Positions 7,010 through 14,331 are shown, counted from the stretch's first letter. The stretch is 16,613 nt of DNA from an uncultured Collinsella sp. (GCA_958346165.1 CATVQO010000017.1:1-16613); one strand, 5' to 3'. The notes: generated by a model from the letters alone, not told the origin. A program made the numbers and translations.

Positions 7010-7543
7010 ATGTTGAAGAAAACCCTCGCCTTCGCCCTGTCGGCGGCGTTTTTCGCGTTCTCGCTCGCCGGCTGCGCCGGAAATTCAAGCGACAGCGCAA
7101 AGGCAAGCGATGCCGATTCCCAGGAAAAGACCGAACAGGCGGCCGATGCGCCCGAGGGCGCAAGCTCTGCCCCCATCACCGCCGACAAGGTGGCCGACGG
7201 CACCTATCCGATCACCGTAGATTCCAGCTCGAGCATGTTCAGGATTGTGGACGCCCAGCTCATCGTGGAAAACGGCTCCATGCACTGCGTGATGACGCTT
7301 TCCGGCACGGGCTACGGCAAGCTCTTCATGGGCACGGGCGACGAGGCTGCCGCCGCGAGCGAGGCCGACTTCATCCCCTATGTGGAAAACGCGGAAGGCA
7401 AGTACACCTACGACGTGCCCGTTGATGCGCTCGACGAGGACACCGCCTGCGCCGCGTGGAGCATTAAAAGGGAGCGGTGGTACGACCGCACGCTCGTATT
7501 CGAATCCGCCGGCGTCGATCTGCGCGCCGACGCACTGAAGTAA
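7010..7543 (+). CDS. Small lipoprotein with a single beta-rich domain, paralogous to the N-terminal domain of the next gene
   Basis: A 177-residue lipoprotein from the ATG at 7010, which has GAAAGGA nine bases upstream. The signal peptide ends in lipobox LAGC with Cys22, followed by a Ser/Ala/Glu-rich tether to about residue 63. The remaining ~110 residues are one domain, starting near ADKVADGTYPITVDSSSS. Its pattern (DGTY, then LIVENGSMHCVMTLSG, a GYGKLFMG segment, YTYDVPVDALDEDTA, and a final strand TLVFES) can be laid against residues ~50-145 of the protein encoded just downstream. The alternation of strands suggests an Ig- or NEAT-like sandwich. NEAT domains bind haem, but I cannot confirm that identity and no diagnostic haem ligand is clear. 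It sits in an operon between an exported chelatase and an importer, so a cofactor-capturing surface protein is plausible. Confidence 0.8.
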   Translation: MLKKTLAFALSAAFFAFSLAGCAGNSSDSAKASDADSQEKTEQAADAPEGASSAPITADKVADGTYPITVDSSSSMFRIVDAQLIVENGSMHCVMTLSGTGYGKLFMGTGDEAAAASEADFIPYVENAEGKYTYDVPVDALDEDTACAAWSIKRERWYDRTLVFESAGVDLRADALK

Positions 7544-7547
7544 CGCC

Positions 7548-9119
7548 ATGCGGTCGATTCTTCCCAAGGGGGAAAACAGGAAGCGCCACAGCATCACGGC
7601 GCGCGCGATCGCCTGCGTACTCGTCGCCCTGCTCGCGCTTCCTTTCGCGGGGTGCAGTGCGAGCCCGAACGCGACCGGTGGCACGGCAGGCTCTCAGGAA
7701 TACACTGTGAGCGTCTCGCTCTCCGGCGGGTCAGGGCGCGCAAGCATCGCCTCACCCACCACAATTGTGAAGGATGGCGACACCTACACCGCGACCATCA
7801 CCTGGTCGAGTTCGAACTACGACAAGATGACCGTCGACGGCGTAGACTACGCGCCCGTAAACGACGGCGGCAACTCCACGTTCGAGATACCCGTCACGCT
7901 CGACGAGGACATCGCCGTGTCGGCCGAGACCGTTGCCATGTCGACGCCGCACACCATCGACTACACGATCCACTTCGACTCATCCACCATGAAGAAGAAA
8001 ACGGGCGACGATGCAAGCGGCGACTCCCCTGCGGGAACGGCTTCAAGCGCCGCGGCCGACTTCCACAACGCCGATTTGGGCTGCGGCTGGGAGCCGACGG
8101 GGACGCTTCAGCTAGAATACGCCAAGCACTTCACTGTCGACGAGTTCGAAGGCGGCTTGCGGCTTATCTGCGTTTCGAACGGGGAGCGCTTCCTCGTGGT
8201 GCCGCAGGATGCGAAGGTACCTGATGGGTTGAGCTCCGACATCGCGGTCATAAGGCGCCCCGCCGACAAGGTGTACCTCGTGTCGTCGGCGACGATGTGC
8301 CTGGTCGACGCGCTCGATGCGAACGACAATATCATCATGTCGGGCACGAAGGCCGACGATTGCTCGGTCGGGGGCTTCAAAAGCGCGCTCGAAAGTGGGG
8401 CGATCGCCTACGGCGGCAAGTACAGCGCGCCCGACTACGAGCGAATATCGACCTCGGGCTGCACGCTCGCCATCGAGAACACCATGATCAACCACACGCC
8501 CGATGTGAAGGAAAAGCTGCAGAAGCTCGGGCTCGTCGTGCTCACCGAACAGTCGTCGAGCGAGCCCGAAGCACTCGGGCGCGTCGAGTGGATTAAGCTT
8601 TTCGGCGTCCTGTTCGACAAGGAAGACGAGGCCGCGCACCTGTTCAACGAGCAGAAGGCCCGCGTCGAGCAAACGTCGAGGCTCGCGTCGTCAGGTAAAA
8701 CCGTGGCGTATTTCTACATTAACTCGAACGGGGCCGCCGTCACACGGCGGGCGGGCGACTACGTGGCGCAGATGATCGAACTTGCAGGCGGCAGCTACGC
8801 GCTCGATGACGCGCAGACGGCGTCGACGTCAGGTTCGTCAGTAACGCTCGAAATGGAGCGCTTCTACGCGACGGCGAAGGATGCCGACATCATCGTCTAC
8901 AACGGCACCATCGACGAATCGGTTGCCACCTTGAAAGACTTCGTAGGCAAAAACGCGCTATTGTCGCAGTTCAAAGCTGTAAAGAACGGCAACGTCTGGG
9001 TCACAAGCGCCGACATGTACCAGCAGATGACTTCTACCGCCGACATTATCGACGAGCTGCACGGGGCGTTCACCGGCGATGACGCGAGCGACTTCCATTA
9101 TCTGAGGAAGCTTGGCTAG
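7548..9119 (+). CDS. ABC transporter substrate-binding lipoprotein with an extra N-terminal beta domain (corrinoid/haem/siderophore type)
   Basis: A 523-residue lipoprotein. A basic n-region (KGENRKRH) and hydrophobic stretch lead to lipobox FAGC, Cys36. Residues ~50-145 form a beta domain (VSVSLSGGSGRASI, WSSSNYDKMTVDG, STFEIPVTLDEDIA, a last strand TIDYTIHF) related to the lipoprotein just upstream. Residues ~185-520 look like a class III (BtuF/FhuD/TroA-like) binding protein. Supporting stretches are GLSSDIAVIRRPADKVYLVSS, LGRVEWIKLFGVLFDKEDEA, and a long middle helix region with KTVAYFYINSNGAA. Family role: delivering corrinoid, haem or ferric siderophore to a FecCD permease, which is encoded next. 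The start is four bases after the previous stop with no obvious ribosome site, which suggests coupling. The B12 riboswitch favours a corrinoid-related ligand. Confidence 0.85.
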   Translation: MRSILPKGENRKRHSITARAIACVLVALLALPFAGCSASPNATGGTAGSQEYTVSVSLSGGSGRASIASPTTIVKDGDTYTATITWSSSNYDKMTVDGVDYAPVNDGGNSTFEIPVTLDEDIAVSAETVAMSTPHTIDYTIHFDSSTMKKKTGDDASGDSPAGTASSAAADFHNADLGCGWEPTGTLQLEYAKHFTVDEFEGGLRLICVSNGERFLVVPQDAKVPDGLSSDIAVIRRPADKVYLVSSATMCLVDALDANDNIIMSGTKADDCSVGGFKSALESGAIAYGGKYSAPDYERISTSGCTLAIENTMINHTPDVKEKLQKLGLVVLTEQSSSEPEALGRVEWIKLFGVLFDKEDEAAHLFNEQKARVEQTSRLASSGKTVAYFYINSNGAAVTRRAGDYVAQMIELAGGSYALDDAQTASTSGSSVTLEMERFYATAKDADIIVYNGTIDESVATLKDFVGKNALLSQFKAVKNGNVWVTSADMYQQMTSTADIIDELHGAFTGDDASDFHYLRKLG

Positions 9120-9123
9120 CGTC

Positions 9124-10164
9124 ATGAGAAGCCGGCTTTCCATGACATACGACGAATCGGGGCGCGCCGCGCGGTGTCGCGTCGTGACGGCGCTGCTCGC
9201 TGTTGTCCTCATCGTGCTCGTCGGGGCCAACCTGTGCATCGGGAGCGTGCTCGTGCCCGCAGACCACATCCCCGGCATCCTTTCGGGCGGCGCGGCCAAT
9301 TCCATGGACAGCCAAGTCATCTGGGAGATTCGCCTGCCGCGCGTGCTTTCAGCCGTGCTTCTCGGCGGGGCACTTTCGCTCTCCGGGTTCCTGCTGCAGA
9401 CGTTTTTCAACAACCCCATCGCCGACCCGTTCATCTTGGGCGTCTCCTCGGGCGCAAAGTTCGTCGTCGCGCTTACGATGATCGTGCTTCTGGGCGCGAA
9501 CCAGGCCATGTCCTCGCCGGCCATGGTGGCCGCAGCGTTTCTGGGATCGCTTATCACCATCGGCTTCGTGCTCCTCATCGCACGGCGCATAAGTTCCATG
9601 GCCATGCTCATCGTGGCGGGCGTCATGGTGGGATACATCTGCTCGGCGGCGACGAACTTTCTCATTGCCTTCGCCGACGACCAGTCCATCGTGAACCTGC
9701 ACAACTGGTCTTTGGGTAGCTTCTCGGGTTCGAGCTGGGACGACGTCGCGGTCATCGCGGTCGTGGTGATCACCGTGAGCGCATGCGTATTCGCGATATC
9801 GAAGCCCCTTTCCGCCTTCCAGCTGGGAGAAGCCTACGCGAAAAGCGTCGGCGTGAACGTCGCACGCTTCCGCGTGGTGCTCGTCCTTCTAGCGAGCATG
9901 CTCTCCGCCTGCGTGACCGCGTTCGCTGGTCCAGTGTCGTTCGTAGGCATCGCGGTTCCGCATCTCGTTAAGTCGGCGCTGAAGTCGTCGAAGCCCATCC
10001 GCGTGATTCCTGCGTGCTTCTTGGGAGGCGCCATCTTCTGCGCGGGCTGCGATTTGATCGCGCGCACGCTGTTCTCCCCCGTCGAGCTTTCCATCAGCGC
10101 CGTCACCGCCATCTTCGGCGCGCCGGTGGTTATCGCGCTCATGTTGAAGAAGCGGGTGAGGTAG
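9124..10164 (+). CDS. FecCD/BtuC-family ABC importer permease
   Basis: About 346 residues and strongly hydrophobic, with around nine or ten membrane segments as in BtuC. Signatures are WEIRLPRVLSAVLLGGALSLSG, then LQTFFNNPIADPFILGVSSGA, NWSLGSFSGSSWDD, AYAKSVGVNVARFR, and the C-terminal AGPVSFVGIAVPHLVKS, which in this family contains the ATPase contact region. Known role: the membrane channel for vitamin B12, haem or siderophore import. I choose the ATG at 9124. An in-frame TTG at 9112 overlaps the end of the binding-protein gene but lies only one base after GAGGAAG, so the ribosome site is rather far (13 bases) from the ATG. The stop touches the ATG of the ATPase gene without a gap. Substrate remains inferred from context. 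Confidence 0.92.
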   Translation: MRSRLSMTYDESGRAARCRVVTALLAVVLIVLVGANLCIGSVLVPADHIPGILSGGAANSMDSQVIWEIRLPRVLSAVLLGGALSLSGFLLQTFFNNPIADPFILGVSSGAKFVVALTMIVLLGANQAMSSPAMVAAAFLGSLITIGFVLLIARRISSMAMLIVAGVMVGYICSAATNFLIAFADDQSIVNLHNWSLGSFSGSSWDDVAVIAVVVITVSACVFAISKPLSAFQLGEAYAKSVGVNVARFRVVLVLLASMLSACVTAFAGPVSFVGIAVPHLVKSALKSSKPIRVIPACFLGGAIFCAGCDLIARTLFSPVELSISAVTAIFGAPVVIALMLKKRVR

Positions 10165-11403
10165 ATGGGGGAATTCGTGCCGCGGCCCAAAACGCTCGGA
10201 GGGGAGTCGAACCTCGAAACCCCGGTCGAAACGCAGGCTGACGGAGCACCGCTTTTCCGCATAAGCGACCTGTCGGCGGGCTACGACAAGAAGGTCGTAG
10301 TCGAAGGCGTCGATCTGGAGGTTCGCGCGGGCGACGTCGTGGCGCTCATCGGGCCGAACGGCTCGGGCAAGTCGACCATCTTGAAAACAATCACACGCCA
10401 TCTGGCACCGCTTGCCGGCACGGTCGAGCTCGACGGGCGGGAGATTTCCCGATGGAAGACGGCGGAGTTCGCAAGGAACCTTGCCGTTATGCTGACAGAT
10501 CGCCCCCGGACCGAGCTCCTCACCTGCCGCGATATCGTAGAGGCGGGAAGGCATCCCTACACCGGGCGAATGGGCACACTCACGCCCGATGACCATAATC
10601 GGGTCGACGAGGCCATGAAAACCGCACATGTGGAAGGGCTCGCCGAGCGCGACTTCATGCAGATAAGCGACGGGCAACGCCAGCGCGTCATGCTCGCACG
10701 CGCCATCGCGCAGGATCCGCGTGTGCTCGTGCTCGATGAGCCCACGTCGTATCTCGATATCCGCTACCAGATCGACCTGCTGCGAATACTTCGCCACCTT
10801 GCGAAATCGCGGAATGTTGCTGTCATCATGTCCATCCACGAACTCGAGCTCGCGCAGAAAAGCGCTGACAAGGTGATTTGCGTGAAGGACGGCCGGGTCT
10901 TCCGCGCCGGCGCACCCGAGGACATATTCACGCGCGAGACGATTGGCGAGCTCTACGGCCTTCAACATGGCACCTTCAACGAGCGCTTCGGCAGCGTGGA
11001 AATTGGCCGCCCACACGGCGATGCACACACGTTCGTCATCGCCGGCGCAGGTACGGGGTCGGCTGTGTTTCGCCAGCTCATCCGGCAGGGCAAGGCGTTC
11101 TACGCGGGCGTTCTGCACGAAGGGGACATCGACTGCGAGCTCGCGCGCGACCTGGCGACGGAATGCGTGGCCGAGCGCGCCTTCGAGCCGATCGGGGATA
11201 AAACCATAGCCCGCGCCAAAGAGCTCCTCGTCCACTGCGCGCGCCTTATCGTGTGCCCCGCCGCCTTCGGCACCATAAACGCCCGCAACGCAGAGCTCGT
11301 CGAGTTCGCACGATCGCATGGTATCGAGGTCATGCGAGCGTGCGAAGGCGCATCGGAGGATTCCAATGGTGGAGTGGGTATGATGAATTGGACACCTAGT
11401 TAA
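10165..11403 (+). CDS. BtuD/FecE-type ABC ATPase with C-terminal extension; 3' end altered by an IS3-family insertion
   Basis: 412 residues as it stands, versus about 255-270 for a simple BtuD/FecE. Walker A is GPNGSGKST (63-71), the signature ISDGQRQRVMLARA (167-180) replaces the common LSGGQ, Walker B is VLVLDEP (187-193), and the H-loop histidine is His225 (SIHE). Residues ~275-390 form an extra alpha/beta region starting VEIGRPHGDAHTFVIAGAGTGS and containing VCPAAFGTINARNAEL. Similar tails occur, as I recall, on ATPases of this transporter type in other gut anaerobes; the function is unknown to me. The IS begins at 11370, so the last ten residues (GVGMMNWTPS) are encoded by the element. 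Without it the protein would end SNGYA at a TAG now at 12636-12638. All catalytic motifs are upstream of the insertion, so the protein is probably still active. Confidence 0.92.
   Translation: MGEFVPRPKTLGGESNLETPVETQADGAPLFRISDLSAGYDKKVVVEGVDLEVRAGDVVALIGPNGSGKSTILKTITRHLAPLAGTVELDGREISRWKTAEFARNLAVMLTDRPRTELLTCRDIVEAGRHPYTGRMGTLTPDDHNRVDEAMKTAHVEGLAERDFMQISDGQRQRVMLARAIAQDPRVLVLDEPTSYLDIRYQIDLLRILRHLAKSRNVAVIMSIHELELAQKSADKVICVKDGRVFRAGAPEDIFTRETIGELYGLQHGTFNERFGSVEIGRPHGDAHTFVIAGAGTGSAVFRQLIRQGKAFYAGVLHEGDIDCELARDLATECVAERAFEPIGDKTIARAKELLVHCARLIVCPAAFGTINARNAELVEFARSHGIEVMRACEGASEDSNGGVGMMNWTPS
11366..11369. repeat. Target site duplication, left copy (ATGG)
   Basis: ATGG directly before the left IS end; the second copy is at 12625-12628. 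The shared match happens to extend to TCCAATGG because the IS right end itself finishes TCCA. Confidence 0.85.
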
Positions 11404-11421
11404 GAGCGAAAGGTGTTCAAG

Positions 11422-11721
11422 ATGACCCAAAGAAGAAAGCGATACGACAGGCAGTTCAAGGTCTCGGCGGCAAAGGTGGTCCTGTCCGGGGAAATGACGG
11501 TCAAAGGCCTATCGGAGGAACTCGGCATAAAGGATTCGACGCTGAGAAGATGGGCCCGCGAATACGAGGAGATGGGAGACGGCGCGTTCCCCGGAAACGG
11601 CTCCCCGAAGATCAACAAGGACTACGAGATCGTGAAGCTCAAGAAGAAGGTCGAGGAGCTCGAGCGCGAGAACGAGATACTAAAAAATTTCCGGGCCTTC
11701 TTGAGTCAAGACCATGCGTGA
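11422..11721 (+). CDS. IS3-family transposase OrfA (helix-turn-helix protein)
   Basis: About 99 residues from the ATG at 11422, with AAAGG eight bases upstream; a GTG at 11413 is an alternative. The N-terminal part is a helix-turn-helix of the IS3 OrfA type (RQFKVSAAKVVLSG, then LSEELGIKDSTLRRWAREYE). It is followed by a charged leucine-zipper-like helix (VKLKKKVEELERENEIL) used by this family for multimerisation. Known role: binding the terminal repeats; alone it regulates transposition, and as the frameshift fusion with OrfB it forms the active transposase. The frame ends at the TGA at 11719-11721, after passing the slippery site at 11682-11688. Confidence 0.92.
   Translation: MTQRRKRYDRQFKVSAAKVVLSGEMTVKGLSEELGIKDSTLRRWAREYEEMGDGAFPGNGSPKINKDYEIVKLKKKVEELERENEILKNFRAFLSQDHA
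11682..11688 (+). promoter_or_regulatory. Programmed -1 frameshift heptamer (A AAA AAT)
   Basis: In the orfA frame the codons read CTA AAA AAT, giving the X XXY YYZ pattern A AAA AAT. The downstream orfB frame is -1 relative to orfA and is open across this point. A shift here joins OrfA ...NEILK to KFPGLLESRP of the OrfB frame, the usual IS3 junction after the coiled coil. Confidence 0.75.
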
Positions 11722-12584
11722 GGTTCGAGTTCCTCAAAGAGCATAGGGGCGAGATCGGCCCCATCAAGAAGGCATGCGGGCTGATGAAAGTCTCGAAATC
11801 CGGTTTCTACGAGTATCTCGGCCGGAAGAAGTCCGACGCCCAGATAGAGCGGGAGGCGATCGAAGGTTTCGTCGTCGAGGCCTTCGAGCGGCACAAGGGC
11901 CGTTACGGCTACCGGCGCATCAACCGCGAACTGCGAAAAAGCGGCATCGTCGTGAGCGAGAAGCGCGTGCTCCGCATCATGCAGAAGCTCGGACTTGCCG
12001 GAAAGGGCGCGACCCGAAAACACCGCATCCAGAAGAAGGTCGAGCCGGGAGACCCTCGGTTGAACCTGGTAGAGCGCGCTTTCACCGTGGGCGAGCGCAA
12101 CAGGCTTTGGGTGGGCGACATCACCTACATACCCACAAGAGAAGGGTGGCTCTATCTCGCAGCCGTGATAGACGCCTTCTCCCGCAAGGTCGTGGGCTGG
12201 TCAATGTCCGAGCGCATCACCGAGAAGGTCGCGATCGACGCGATGGAGCAGGCGGTCGGCAGGGAGGGTCCGCCAGATGACGGCAGCCTCGTCTTCCATG
12301 ACGATCAGGGCGCGCAGTACACCTCCCGTTCCTTCCAGCGGTGTCTGGACTCGCATGGCATAGTCCAGTCGGTATCAAGGCCCGGCACGCCGCTGGACAA
12401 CGCGGTGGCCGAGTCGTTCTTCAAGACGCTGAAAAGGGAATTGGTGAAAGAGAGGGGCTATGGGACGAGGGACGAGGCCAAGCAGGACATCTTCAAGTAC
12501 ATAGAGCTCTATTACAATAGGGTGCGCATGCATTCCACCCTGGGCTACATGTCTCCAGTGGAATACGAGCGGCAATACGCTTGA
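11687..12584 (+). CDS. IS3-family transposase OrfB (DDE integrase core), translated by -1 frameshift
   Basis: The frame is open from 11550, but the real product most likely begins by frameshifting near 11687. A separate GTG start at 11718 is possible for free OrfB. The sequence shows the HTH_21-type region (YGYRRINRELRKSGIVVSEKR), then the rve catalytic core. The first Asp is in GDITYIPT (codon 12117), the second in HDDQGAQYTS (codon 12303), and the Glu in NAVAESFFKTLKREL (codon 12411). The last two are separated by 35 residues, the expected D(35)E spacing. It ends with the family's usual YYNRVRMHSTLGYMSPVEYE. Nothing is truncated, so it is probably active. Known role: strand cutting and joining at the IS ends as OrfAB. 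Confidence 0.92.
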
Positions 12585-12624
12585 GGATCCTTAAAAGAAA
12601 GTCCAGTTTATCCTTCCCACTCCA

Positions 12625-12638
12625 ATGGATACGCCTAG
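12625..12638. other. Severed 3' end of the ABC ATPase gene, with right target duplication copy
   Basis: 12625-12628 is the second ATGG copy. When the IS and one copy are removed, the ATPase reading frame continues as GG|A TAC GCC TAG, giving Gly-Tyr-Ala-stop with the stop at 12636-12638. This explains the otherwise orphan bases after the IS. Confidence 0.85.
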
Positions 12639-12737
12639 GCGCGGTCCAAGAAATCGTCCGCATCCCCATCTGACACTATTTCACCGCAACTTAGAGAGCG
12701 TCCGCTATAACGCTTCACCCCAAATCAAATTGATTCG

Positions 12738-12767
12738 TTGAATAGACACATTGCAAATCTTTATACT
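12738..12767 (+). promoter_or_regulatory. Promoter of the radical SAM gene
   Basis: TTGAAT (12738-12743), an 18-base spacer, and TATACT (12762-12767). The predicted start is near 12774, about 50 bases before the ATG at 12826. The AT-rich stretch stands out from the GC-rich surroundings. The ribosome site AAAGGA is at 12813-12818. Confidence 0.65.
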
Positions 12768-12825
12768 TCGTTTAATCCACAAGTGGGTATTATCACACAC
12801 AAAGCACACGTGAAAGGATATACCC

Positions 12826-14259
12826 ATGTCGCTTACACAGTCAGCAGAGCGTGCAGCGCTCAACAAGCTCATCGATTATCTCGACGACAACCCGCAAGAA
12901 AACATCGACAAAATCATGGACCTCGTGAACAAGCTGGTCCCCAATCGCGTATTTCCTGTACAGCGAGAGGCATTCACCAATGTCATCAAGAGCCGCGGCA
13001 ATTGGTATGACCTGATCATGCGTGTGTTCAGCCTCAATCCCCAGATGCGAACCAAACTGCTTAAGACCCTCATTGTCGACGCCAACCTGCTTGCTTGGCC
13101 AGAGCAGGAAAAGAACCGCGAAAAGTACCAGTGCAACGTTCCGTGGGCCATCCTGCTCGATCCCACGAGCGCCTGCAACCTGCATTGCACGGGCTGCTGG
13201 GCCGCCGAGTACGGCTACAAGCAGAATCTCTCGTTCGAAGACATCGACTCTATCGTTACACAGGGCAAAGAGCTCGGTACGCATATCTACATCTATACCG
13301 GCGGCGAGCCGCTCGTCCGCAAGCACGACCTGATCAGAATTTGCGAAAAACATCAGGACTGCGTGTTTCTCTGCTTTACCAACTCCACGCTGATCGACGA
13401 GGCCTTCTGCGACGATATGATTCGCGTAGGTAATTTTGTCCCCGCCATCAGCGCCGAGGGCAATGAGCACACCACCGACGCCCGTCGCGGCGAGGGTACC
13501 TACGCAAAGATCGAGCACGCCATGAAACTCCTGCGCGAGCGCGACTTGCCGTTTGGTATCTCCACCTGTTGGACCAGCGCCAATGCCGATACGGTTGCTA
13601 CCGAGGAGAACATGGACTGGATGATCGGTGAGGGAGCACTCTTCTGCTGGTACTTCCACTTTATGCCGGTTGGCCGCAATGCAACCCCCGAGCTCATGCC
13701 CACGCCCGAGCAGCGCGAGCACATGTATCACTTTATCCGAGAGATTCGAGAGAAGAAGCCGCTGTTTACGCTCGACTTCCAAAACGACGGCGAGTTTGTA
13801 GGCGGATGTATCGCCGGCGGCCGCCGCTACCTGCACATCAACGCCGCCGGAGACGTGGAGCCGTGCGTGTTCATCCACTACTCAAACGCCAACATCCACG
13901 ATGTGAGCTTACTCGACGCGCTGCGCTCTCCCCTCTTTATGAAGTACTACGAGAACATGCCGTTTAACGACAACTACCTCAAACCATGCCCCATGCTCGA
14001 GAATCCAGACGTACTGCCCAAACTGGTCGCCGAGAGTGGCGCAATGAGCACCGATCTCATCGAGAAGGAGTCACCCGAGCAGCTGCGCGCAAAGACCCAG
14101 GCTGCCGCCGAGGCATGGTCACCTGTCGCCGACCGCATCTGGAACGACTCCGACGATCCGTTATACGCCAAGCGTCACGAGGACAAGTCGCAGGGCATGG
14201 CCGATAGCGACATGCACAAGTTCGAAAAACAGGGCCGCATACTCAAAAACGGCGATTAA
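12826..14259 (+). CDS. Radical SAM protein with SPASM/twitch-like C-terminus, function unknown
   Basis: 477 residues from the ATG at 12826, with AAAGGA seven bases upstream. Residues 1-100 are a helical N-terminal region without a motif known to me. The radical SAM core begins VPWAILLDPTSACNLHCTGC. Its CxxxCxxC motif is Cys117, Cys121, Cys124 for the 4Fe-4S cluster, and GGEP (159-162) is the SAM-contact motif. The C-terminal part (GGCIAGGRRYLHINAAGDVEP) resembles SPASM or twitch domains with Cys328, Cys347 and Cys388, fewer than a full two-cluster SPASM needs. Family knowledge: such proteins modify peptides or serve as sulfatase- or haem-maturase-like enzymes. There is no precursor peptide nearby. 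The gene stands alone with its own promoter, converging on a TetR gene. Codon use is more AT-tolerant than in the cobalamin genes to the left. Confidence 0.85.
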   Translation: MSLTQSAERAALNKLIDYLDDNPQENIDKIMDLVNKLVPNRVFPVQREAFTNVIKSRGNWYDLIMRVFSLNPQMRTKLLKTLIVDANLLAWPEQEKNREKYQCNVPWAILLDPTSACNLHCTGCWAAEYGYKQNLSFEDIDSIVTQGKELGTHIYIYTGGEPLVRKHDLIRICEKHQDCVFLCFTNSTLIDEAFCDDMIRVGNFVPAISAEGNEHTTDARRGEGTYAKIEHAMKLLRERDLPFGISTCWTSANADTVATEENMDWMIGEGALFCWYFHFMPVGRNATPELMPTPEQREHMYHFIREIREKKPLFTLDFQNDGEFVGGCIAGGRRYLHINAAGDVEPCVFIHYSNANIHDVSLLDALRSPLFMKYYENMPFNDNYLKPCPMLENPDVLPKLVAESGAMSTDLIEKESPEQLRAKTQAAAEAWSPVADRIWNDSDDPLYAKRHEDKSQGMADSDMHKFEKQGRILKNGD

Positions 14260-14292
14260 TGCTGCCCTACACGACAAACGCTCAGAAATGAA

Positions 14293-14331
14293 GCGGAGCA
14301 GTCTCGAGGCTCATCTTCGAGGCTGCTCCGC
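14293..14331. terminator. Strong hairpin between convergent radical SAM and tetR genes
   Basis: A 15-bp stem: GCGGAGCAGTCTCGA (14293-14307) pairs with 14317-14331, with a single T-G wobble in the RNA, around a 9-base loop. It lies in the 115-base gap between two convergent stops. The T-tract is weak on both sides (TTCATTT on the minus strand), so efficiency is uncertain, but the position fits a shared bidirectional terminator. Confidence 0.7.

Larger units (their letters stand above)
11370..12624 (+). mobile_element. Complete IS3-family insertion sequence (1255 bp)
   Basis: Imperfect terminal inverted repeats of 24 bp start TGGAGTGGG at both ends: 11370-11393 and the complement of 12601-12624, with 20 of 24 positions identical. 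The element is flanked by a direct 4-bp target duplication, ATGG, at 11366-11369 and 12625-12628. Two overlapping frames, orfA and orfB, are joined by a -1 slippery heptamer. Size, gene layout, ends and duplication length all fit IS3. Both frames are open and the DDE triad is present, so the copy looks competent for movement. It has landed in the last codons of the ABC ATPase gene. Confidence 0.93.

Noticed and set aside
5953..7203. Minus-strand open frame of 416 codons opposite cbiK and the lipoprotein
   Set aside because: It lies antisense to a gene with conserved chelatase motifs. The translation is composition-driven (Val/Asp/Arg-rich) and no ribosome site or family motif is seen.
7548..9119. 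Reading the binding protein as a complete two-domain NEAT haem receptor
   Set aside because: The N-terminal domain only resembles NEAT in strand layout. I cannot point to the diagnostic haem-ligand motif, so I kept the call general.
9889..11430. Minus-strand open frame of 513 codons opposite the permease and ATPase
   Set aside because: It crosses the IS boundary and is antisense to intact ABC genes, so it is a GC-driven shadow.
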